Assembly (NCBI RefSeq): GCF_958298935.1
Contig: NC_084931.1
Coordinates: 19,247,334 to 19,311,333, forward strand
Source of the DNA: Phragmites australis
Taxonomy: Eukaryota; Streptophyta; Magnoliopsida; Poales; Poaceae
Direction of reading: 5' to 3'
DNA length: 64,000 bases
Within the stretch, counting starts at the first letter, position 1, and every line of letters starts with the position of its first letter. A program made the position numbers and the translations under genes. This document shows, in pieces, positions 56,367-64,000 of the stretch. The notes under the pieces were generated by a model that worked only from the letters and a program-made list of their open reading frames with translations, made no database searches and was not told where the DNA came from.

Positions 56367-58376
56367 GCCCAATCTTGTACACTTGGCTTTTGCTTGAACA
56401 TTCACTTCACCTTGTGCACCAAGTCTCAAAATCCCCCGAGCCAACTCGTGAACTTCAAGTCTTATTTGGAACCAAAACAAATTGGGGTCATTTCATGTTG
56501 GTGGTGACTTACTTGGGCACGCAAATGTGTTGATTCCACCTCCAATATTTTCTCCCAACCATGTGTGCAATCACTTTGCTGTTATCATTCTTCTTGAGTT
56601 TGTAGTCATTGCACTTGGTTTTGATCATGTAGTTGTGCTTGGTGTAGAAGTTGGAGGTCTTGTTTGAGAGGTTCATCACCTATTTCTTCTCCTTTATCTT
56701 TTTATTGACTTGCTTGCATTGGAAGAACTTGTGACCTTATTGATGGCACTTGAAACATCTCACGGAGGACCCCTTTGTAATCTTGTTCAACATGTTGTCA
56801 TGATTATCTTGAGGAGGTTGGACATGATTCTTGCCCTTCAATCTTGCTAGGTCTTTCTTGAGTTTCTCCACTTCTTGCTTGATCTCATCCTTCTCTTATG
56901 CAATGAGATCATTACATGATTCTACAACAATATTCTCAACACATGTCTCACTGCAAAGGTGTGAGCTAGATAGATCAATCAAATCATCACAGGAAGTGAA
57001 AGCATCTACCTTAGGATTAAAATTAAAGAGAGAGGTAGGTTTCTCCAAAGGGGCCTTAGGTTGAGATTCAATGCCCTCAAGTTTTGCCTTAAGCTCTTCA
57101 TGCTCTTGTTTAGCAATTCGAATTTTCTAAACAATTGTTTGTTATTGGAAACAAAATAAGCATGAATATCATTAAGGGAATTGAATTTCTTAAGTTCTTT
57201 AGATTATTTATTTAATGCCATTTGTTGCTCATTGATCAATTCAAGAAGTTATTCATGAGAGGGTGAACATCGGATTCATCATTACTTACATCGCTTTCTA
57301 TACCTGTGGCCATAAGACACTTATGTGATGATGACCTTGAGAAAGAGCTTCTCTTGTAGGAGTGGATGGTGAAGCTCTCATCACTTGAGCTTTAATCTTC
57401 ATATTAACTCACCCATATTTCTATGCTTGCAAATGTTTTGCCTCTTCCCCTTGTCTCACTCTTGTTCTTGATCTTCTTCTCCTTCTTGATATGATCAATT
57501 GTATTGACATAGTTTTTCATGAAGATTGGATGATCAATCTTAGTGTTGATCCTTTTGAGGTCCTTCTCCAATCTTGAGATGAGCTTGGAGATCTTAGGAT
57601 CTATTTCTTCAATACTTGAGGTGCTCGGCTCATCTTTTTTATCGCTCTCTTCATCTTCATCACCTTCATCTTTGCTTGAGCTTGACTCTTGCTCTTGCCT
57701 TTTCATCTTCTTATTCATCTGTGGTCAAGGAGCTTTCTTGTTTGTGAGGGCAAAGTTTTTGGCATCGGATGAGGATGATCCTTTAACCTTCATGTTCATA
57801 GTCATCTCATGGACGGTGATCTTACCGAGAACTTAGCTTGGAGTCAAATTGCTAATGTTGTTGTTGTCGTAGATGATGAACACAATCAACCTGTACTTTG
57901 GAAGAAGAGCTTGAAGTATTCTTCTCGCCACTTGATCATCTCTAATTGGCATCAAACTTAGCCTATTGATCTCATTACAAGAATATTGAAACGTGAGTAC
58001 ATACCATTAGCACTTTTATGAGGAAGTTATTTAAAGCTATTGAGTTGAGAGACTAGCACATGGTATTTCTCATTATGCATATCCTTTGTGCTTTCATGTA
58101 TTTAATAAGACTAGTCCAAATATTATGAGCATTAGTGAGAGAATATACTCGATTAAATGCATCAATGCTTAGAGATGATAAAATGATACTTTTCGCTAAA
58201 GCATCGAATTGCTTCTCCTTGTTTGTGACATGTTGCTTCATTCCCTCTTCGGTGATTCTTGAAACATCTAAACCTTTGGCTTGCAAATAACAAGTCATTA
58301 GAATTTTCCAACAGGGGAAATGAGTACCGTCAAAACATGGAGCACTACCTGTATCCATCCCTACCCCGTAGGTCAC
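56367..58376 (-). pseudogene. Cop3 gag (Copia type), degenerate
   Basis: 58376-58053 reads APCFDGTHFPCWKILMTCYL and LDVSRITEEG, then NAHNIWTSLIKYMKA, the start of Copia gag (W-rich head, UBN2-like). Later pieces include an acidic SSSKDEGDEDEESDKKDEP linker (about 57690-57635) and, near 56745-56695, CFKCHQ-stop-GHKFFQC, a CCHC zinc knuckle with an internal stop. After the CRM-like insertion point the frame is not followed by protease, integrase or RT, so this internal region is a gag-only deletion derivative. Confidence 0.72.
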
Positions 58377-58467
58377 AACTCACTAGGTGGTGAAGCGTAA
58401 CCGATCAAATGAGAAGATGGCTCAAATGCCACTTGAATTGGCAAATCATTGTTAAAGGTGTGAGCTC

Positions 58468-58483
58468 CAGCCTTGATACCAAC
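58468..58483 (-). other. Primer binding site of Cop3
   Basis: Minus-strand GTTGGTATCAAGGCTG follows LTR C; its TGGTATCA core fits initiator tRNA-Met. Confidence 0.7.
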
Positions 58484-60175
58484 TAAAAGGATCAGTGATG
58501 TCCTAAGAGGGGGGTGAATTAGGACACTTAAAACTAATCAGCTCCACGGCTCCAAAATCTTGACAACATAAATCTATTTTAATTTCTATCTAAATATGCT
58601 CTAGATTTATCTAGTATTTTTACTCTACCATTCAAAAGGTTTGCAACCTATAGCCAATCCTAGAAAACTAATCTATGAAGGTAAACATGCAAGTGTAGAT
58701 TGTAAAAAGTAAATGCCTAAACATAAAGATTTTAGAGAGAGCAAACTTGGCATAAGAGATTTTTATCCCCTCGTATCGATAGCATAAAGGCTACCACTAT
58801 TTCATGTTAGAGCAGCCACCTAGGCTATAGCTCCCGAACAGCACGAAGTCACAGCCCTTGAGCCACCTAGGCCTCAAGTAGGTTGAGCCACCAAGCCACC
58901 AAGCCATCAAAGCAAGACATCACCACAAGCCTCTCTTCCGGTCACTTGCCGCCGTCTTCACTTTCGAGCTTGAGCCACCAAGGCAAGGGTTTCCGTGTCC
59001 CTGTACAAATATCTTGTTGCTGCTCCACACCAAGTCGAAGGGTCAAAAAGCATGAGTCACCAAGGCTCACGGTGTCGACGAGTCACCAAGACTCCAAGGT
59101 GCCAATGTACCACTTGGTACAATATAGGATCACTCCTTGATCCCCTCTGTAGGCAGCAACACCTAGCAACAACCCTCTCTATGCCTATTAGTACAAATCA
59201 CTCCCTAATCTCGTGCTTAATTGCCTTGGATGATCACTTTTAGCACTTTGATGGCTTGGATGTCTTCTCAACTGTCTATAAGCTTTCCTGGACTCCAGCA
59301 CACTCAAATGGCTAAGTCGGAAGGTATTTATAGCCTCAAGCCCACACACTAGCCGTTGCTCCAACGTTCAGAAAAGATTGTGAACACCGAAAGATCCAAC
59401 GTTAACAATAATACAAACATCAAACCATCTGGTGTGTACAATAGTAGAAAACTAGCCATTTGAACCCCACTCAAACTTATTGTAAACACCGGATATTCCG
59501 GTGTAACCTTGAACTCCATCACCGGACTATCCATTGTGTATACTTCAGTCGACTGAGCCACTTTTTCTACACCGTTCTTTGTCTGACGTGTAGATCTTCA
59601 GGACACCAGACCATCCGACGTGTACAACCATGCCAAACTAGCCATTGAGACATTCTCCTGGAAAATGCTCTAGTGCAACCATTCAGTGTGTACACCTCCA
59701 AGCACTGGACCATCTGGCATGTAGATCTTCAGTCTTCAATAGTTCTTTAGAGAAATGCTCTAGTGTGTATACCCTCTCTGAGCATCGGATCATCTAGTGT
59801 GTATAAATACATCTATTGAGAAATACACATCTCCTGCAAAACACTTCGGTATGCACAACATCTTAACACCGAACCATCCGGTGTGTTGACTTGAGGCACC
59901 TATTCTGAGTAAAAATACTCCGATGTGAATTCTTGCTGAGCACCGGACCATACGGTGTGTTATCCTTTCTAAACACCGGACCATCCCGTGAGTGCAATCT
60001 TCTTTGAACTCATCCAATTCAATCTATCTAGAGTTCAACTTTGGTGGCTTAATCATGTTTTGCATCTATGAGACCTACTAAATCATATACTTGAAAAACA
60101 TGTTAGTCCCATTGACTATGTCATCATTAATCACCAAAATCACATACATGCCCTAAAAGGACCGTGTTCGCTACA
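58484..60175 (-). repeat. Cop3 LTR C (5' LTR)
   Basis: Minus strand starts TGTAGCGAACACGGTCC and ends near CACTGATCCTTTTA. It shares with LTR B the palindrome array (59385-60000) and the CCTTGAGCCACCTAGG-type block. Confidence 0.85.
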
Positions 60176-62642
60176 CTCTCACCAAACGGATCTGCTGACT
60201 TTGAGAGGCTAGGCTGACAGGGTCGGACATCATCTGCGACTTCATCAAGCACTAGTTGTGTCCCTTGCGAAGGCGAGCACATCCGTCATTCCAATAGGGC
60301 CAGACAACGTCACTCGGGAGAGCTCCTCGGGTAATGTCGCACTCATTTCCCTAGTGTTTTTCATTAGGTGTATAACCTTTCACATCTCTCCTCTATCTAG
60401 ATCTTACTGACAAGGCCGTCGACTCGTGGGTCTGAAACCAAATGTCGGCTGCCTCAAGGAAAGATGATCCTCCGACCGGCGCTCATCCACTATGCAATCT
60501 TCCTTCGTCGAAAAGAGCATGACTCAGGAGGGTAAGTTTGGTATTTCTAAAATTCCTACCCCTAAGCCTTCTCCTGAGTTAGGGTCTCATAATTTGTGCT
60601 ATTGCAGGGTCTTCCTGATGTTGATGTCCTACGCCTGATAATTGATGAGGTCTTGGACGTCCCCAAGGCCACCTCAAGAAGAGAGGCTCGCTGAGACACC
60701 CATCCCGGTGCCTAATCGACCACTACCTCGCCTAGTGCTAGCCCTATCGACAACCAACCTGGTCACAACGACAACCAGGATACTTAGAGTCTACCACCAA
60801 CCACTAGTTGAGGCTCTACGAGTAGTGCCGATCAGTAGAGGAGCAACCAATCTTGCCTTAAACCAGCCGAGGGCGACCAAGCTAATGTTCATCAATCCTT
60901 CGGACAAGAGGGGAAGAGGTTGTGCAAATCTAACTTCCCCAGAAGCGTCCAAATGCCCCTATGGGACGCTGACCTCCCCTCATATTGCTCTAAGCGGCTT
61001 CGCGTGGACTCGCGTTTTGCTCATTGCTCCATCCATGTGGTAAGCTCTCCAGTTAGGCACTGGCACTTCGTTTATTTCCTTAACAGCGCAATTTGCTATT
61101 GCTGCGGGTCCTTAACCCCCTCAACAATACCGGCCGCAACTCCTCCTCCGCCACCCAGCTGGACGCCTCAGCCCTTGGGACACCTACGACTCCGCTACCG
61201 GGGTCGCTTGTCGTGGCCTCCACAGCTGCTGAGCCATCCACTACATTTCCCTTGGCGCCTACCCCTGCATCTGACCTGCTCTCCCTAGTCGCCACCCTCT
61301 CTGCCTCCATTAGCAAACTAATCATAGGGAAAGACATGGCAAACCTTAGATGTGCTAAGTTGGAGAAGTTGGTGACCGACAAGAAGGAGGTGTGGCATGC
61401 GCTTCAGTAGGAGAAGGGCATGCTCGTCGCCCAAAGCACCAAGTAGTTGGATGATGAGCGGACGACCTAGGGTTTTTTTAGGGACTCCTTCCTGGCAATG
61501 CGGGCCCCCCTAAGGAGCATTAGGCTAGAAGTCACCAGGCCAAAGGAAGAAACCATGCAGGGCAGGGCTTACACCATCAGCGTCTTGGCCGAGAAGTTCA
61601 TCCAGCTCTCGGGCATCTTGGCGGCAAGGACCGCAGAGGACGTGGTGAAGGTGGCGAAAGCCTCGACGAAATACGTTCTCTAGTACTACCGCTACAACGA
61701 ACCCAACATCAACCTTGAGGTTGTTCGAGAAGGGGTTGTGACCAGAGGTCCTGAAGTCGAGGCGAGGTTGCAGGAGGAGAGCCAAGGGCCAGTGGAGTAT
61801 TTAGGGTCTTTCTCCTGAGTGGTGACCACCAAAGAGTAAATGTCACACTGTAACTTAGGCATGTATCATATTTTAATGAAGTTTTTCATTTCTTTGATGG
61901 GCTTGTGTCGCTGCTGTGATTGTAGAGCTCTTACATTGACTCGTCCTCCTGCTCGCTCTACACCCCCGGCCACCTCCATCGACGACTCCATCAACCAGCG
62001 TAGTTGCAAAGCGGTGGTCGAGTGTGAACCTATGAGCGAGAGACCCTGTAGAGCGATCTTCAAGGTGCGCCAGTCTTGCCACAGACTAAGCCATGTGTAG
62101 TTTGGGTAGCCAAGTAACACTCGACTAGCTGACTCCTATGTGTATTGCGACTTCTTTCTTCGGGAGGAGCTGTTTGTGGTGTAAAGGGACTTGGAGCGGA
62201 TGACAAGGGAAAATTACCAACATCGGGTGTATTTCTATAATTGCCTTAGTCGGACGTTTTCTCCCTTCGACTGCTGCATCGATCTGCTGGCATTCAAGTT
62301 CATCCAACTCCCGAGAGCACCGGGATTGGTCATATCAACTAGCTCTTGGAGGCCTCCGAGGAGGCATGTGAACTCGAGCAGAGGCTTCACGAGACCGTTG
62401 GCGACCACCTTTCTGAGGTCAGAGTCTACGGAGCCATCCTTGATCTTGCCTACATTAGCGAGCATTTCCCTAACCTTGACCTTGCTCCGGCAGTCTCCGA
62501 AGGCTTCACTGGTGCCCAAAAGACCACGGTGGAGCTTAATCACCTTGTCGACTCATTTCTACTCACATCACACTCTCTTCTTTGGACCGTCCGATCGAGC
62601 CGCTGGGAAGCATCTTCAGATCCTAGGGACACTAACAATTGT
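60176..62642 (+). pseudogene. Antisense extra ORF of X2, second part
   Basis: Continues the ORF after Cop3. Introns 60331-60400 and 60532-60607 are GT-AG and sit at the same codons and phases as in X1 (SSS joined to DLTDKAVD; LRR joined to GLPDVDVLRLIIDEV). The third X1 intron has a donor here (61040) but no AG at the expected acceptor. Later blocks: ANLRCAKLEKLVTDKKEVW, NINLEVVREGVVTRGPEVEA and EEACELEQRLHETVGDHLSE (62350-62410). Stops occur at 60431, 60520, 61408 and elsewhere. Confidence 0.6.
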
Positions 62643-63276
62643 TAGAACCAACCCCTGGCCGTTACCCAGGTGGTCATTGTAACCTAAGGACTTGCTCGTA
62701 GATAGATTTTCCCTGCGCTCATGTGGTGAGTAGACTCTGATTGCTCGTTACTCCTAGAGGGGGCCAAGGTTTTTTGTACTGCTTGCTAGTTAGGTTTGTG
62801 GTGCTTAGGCCAACTTTTAGCACGACAAGCCCTTCGGTGGCAACCAGTGCTCGACCTGAATTGGGACTTGCGACCTCTTGGCCATTTTCCTTCAATCATC
62901 CACATCCTTGAAATTGCACGAGTAGCAATTTTCTTTCCCACCAAATCAACATGGTACTCACAAAATGCGCGAATAGGCAAAATAATCTAGGAGCGTAAAA
63001 AGGAACACAAATCCAACATTACTTTAGCTCCTGACCATCTGATTGGCAGAAGATCTGCTGACCAGGCAGTCTAACCTTTGAATCAGAAAGACTTACAAGC
63101 TGAGGGTGGTCTGCTCTTATCCAGGAGATCCGGCAAAATAGATTGTCTGGTCGATAGGAGGGCTGTCGACCAGGCGTTCTAACCTTTGAATCAAAAAAAC
63201 TTACAAGCTGAGGACAATCCGCTCTTGTCCAGGAGATCCTGCAAAAGGGAAAAAATGGGCTCACACTCGAGCAGCC
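62643..63276. other. Spacer between opposed reading regions of X2
   Basis: No gene is recognised. A roughly 115-bp direct repeat of an AACCTTTGAATCAGAAAGAC / CTTACAAGCTGAGG segment occurs at 63072-63130 and 63180-63240. Confidence 0.5.
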
Positions 63277-64000
63277 TTACACATAGAATTTACGCAACTG
63301 GTTTATATTCCATGAATTATGTAATTCCCTGCCATCCTCCAAGGCCAATTTGACCACACCAGGTTGGGTAACCTCGACCACTGTGTAGGGTCCTTCCCAC
63401 TTGGGGGAGAGCTTGTTACAGCCTACCTTATTCTGGATTTTCCTTAGGATGAGATCACGTACAACCAGGGTTCGTACCCACACCCTGTGGTCGTGGTAAT
63501 GCATGAGTCTATGCTGGTATCGAGCTGCTTGAATTCGAGCATGATCGCGGAACTCTTCGATCGTGTTTATTTCTTCTTCCTGTCGAGCCACCTGGTCTTC
63601 GTCCGAGTAGTTGGTCACTCTAGGAGACTGGAGGATAATCTCAGAGGGGAACATTGCTTTAGCACCAAAAACTAGGAAGAATGGAGTTTTGGTTGTGGCT
63701 TTGCTTGGGGTCGTTCGCAGTGACCAAAGTAATGTGGGGAGTTTGTCCACCCAATGTCTCGAATAGGTCTGAAGCCGATCGAAGACTCGGGGTTTGAACC
63801 CTTGCAAAATCATCCTATTTGCCATTATAACCTGACCATTGCTTTGGGGGTGTGCCACTGACGCATAGCATACTTTGGTCTCGATATCTTCAAATTAGTC
63901 TTTTAAAGTGCTACTGACAAACTGATCTCGTAGTCCGTAATTATGCGGTTTGGAATGTCAAACAGCACTACCAGCACCCGTATGAACTTAATCACTACAG
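63277..64000 (-). pseudogene. X2 integrase, C-terminal part
   Basis: From the window edge down: IPNRIITDYE with the second catalytic Asp (about 63955), a broken stretch, then YASVAHPQSNGQV, where the following residues are IMAN instead of the usual ERAN, so the catalytic Glu is lost. It continues LPTLLWSLRTTPSKATTKTP, FFLVFGAKAMFPSEI, DLILRKIQNKVGCNKLSPKW and EGPYTVVEV, ending LHNSWNINQLRKFYV with a stop at 63277-63279. This is the standard Tat-group integrase ending. Confidence 0.82.

Larger units (their letters stand above)
43552..60175 (-). mobile_element. Copia complex 'Cop3' with three LTRs
   Basis: Three same-orientation LTRs, A (43552-45361), B (45555-47275) and C (58484-60175), enclose a 193-bp internal piece (45362-45554) and a longer one (47276-58483, itself holding the CRM-like element). 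LTR A is preceded on the minus strand by a purine tract (CAAATGGAGAT) and LTR C is followed by a PBS (TTGGTATCAAGG). Flanks CCCTC and CTCTC match in 4 of 5. Only gag coding is present. The arrangement suggests two elements fused by recombination through a shared LTR. Confidence 0.78.
38655..64000 (-). mobile_element. Gypsy element 'X2', relative of X1, partial (runs off the window)
   Basis: The left LTR (38655-42518, with an inserted solo LTR) and purine tract match X1 in plan. The plus-strand extra ORF begins at 42814, is interrupted by the Cop3 complex (43552-60175) and resumes at 60176. A minus-strand integrase end occupies 63277-64000. gag, RT and the 5' LTR should lie beyond the window. 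Confidence 0.82.

Noticed and set aside
56067..56480. 137-codon frame similar to the pol tail
   Set aside because: It is the copy of the pol end lying in the 5' LTR of the CRM-like element, fused by chance to Cop3 sequence; not a gene.
1..64000. tRNA, rRNA or miRNA genes
   Set aside because: No cloverleaf, rRNA block or typical miRNA precursor was recognised by eye; the hairpins at 12.4-12.6 kb are repeat structures and are listed as such.

Overview
Nuclear DNA of a grass (Poaceae, probably panicoid). The evidence is a GC-rich 5' coding exon joined to AT-rich introns, CRM-like and Tat-like Gypsy elements, an En/Spm-type CACTA element, a Tourist MITE and Mutator-like transposase fragments. 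By my reading there is one intact host gene, and most of the rest is nested transposable elements. Assignments rest on reading motifs, splice sites and repeats by eye; no database was searched. LAYOUT. 1-553: 3' part of a Mutator-like (MULE) transposase, whose SWIM finger and zinc knuckle reappear at 13.6-14.1 kb. 1586-11622: full-length CACTA element (3-bp duplication GAA) with a broken TNP2-type transposase gene and a second gene ending in a multi-exon Ulp1-like protease. 11682-13126: foldback element whose centre carries tandem perfect hairpins. 15850-19162, minus strand: nine-exon, 340-codon mitochondrial-carrier-family gene, best matched to plant NAD+ transporters (NDT type). 20143-27741: Gypsy element 'X1' (duplication CTCAG), pol on the minus strand, internally deleted, with an extra intron-containing ORF on the opposite strand. 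29181-29428: end of a 3'-5' exonuclease-like gene fragment. 31500-37463: 5'-truncated Copia element 'Cop2', its RNase H cut by a 3-kb solo LTR (33234-36201). 38655-64000: second X-family element 'X2', running off the window. Its 3' LTR holds another solo LTR (38830-41966). Its antisense ORF is cut by a Copia complex 'Cop3' with three LTRs (43552-60175). That complex contains a Tourist MITE (44697-45288) and a CRM-like Gypsy element (48425-56361). RELATIVE ORDER. Each inner insertion is younger than its host: X2, then Cop3, then CRM-like and MITE; X2, then solo LTR 2; Cop2, then solo LTR 1. Target-site duplications were read directly for the CACTA element, X1, both solo LTRs, the CRM-like element and the MITE, and imperfectly (4/5) for Cop3. 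Most TE reading frames carry stops that fit C-to-T change at TGG, CAA, CAG or CGA codons. MOST INTERESTING. (1) The antisense ORF keeps two introns at the same positions and phases in X1 and X2. (2) Three unrelated LTR families carry dispersed CG-containing palindromes. (3) The foldback holds tandem 83-bp perfect hairpins. (4) The CACTA element has an internal island of subterminal repeats plus TATA box before its second gene.
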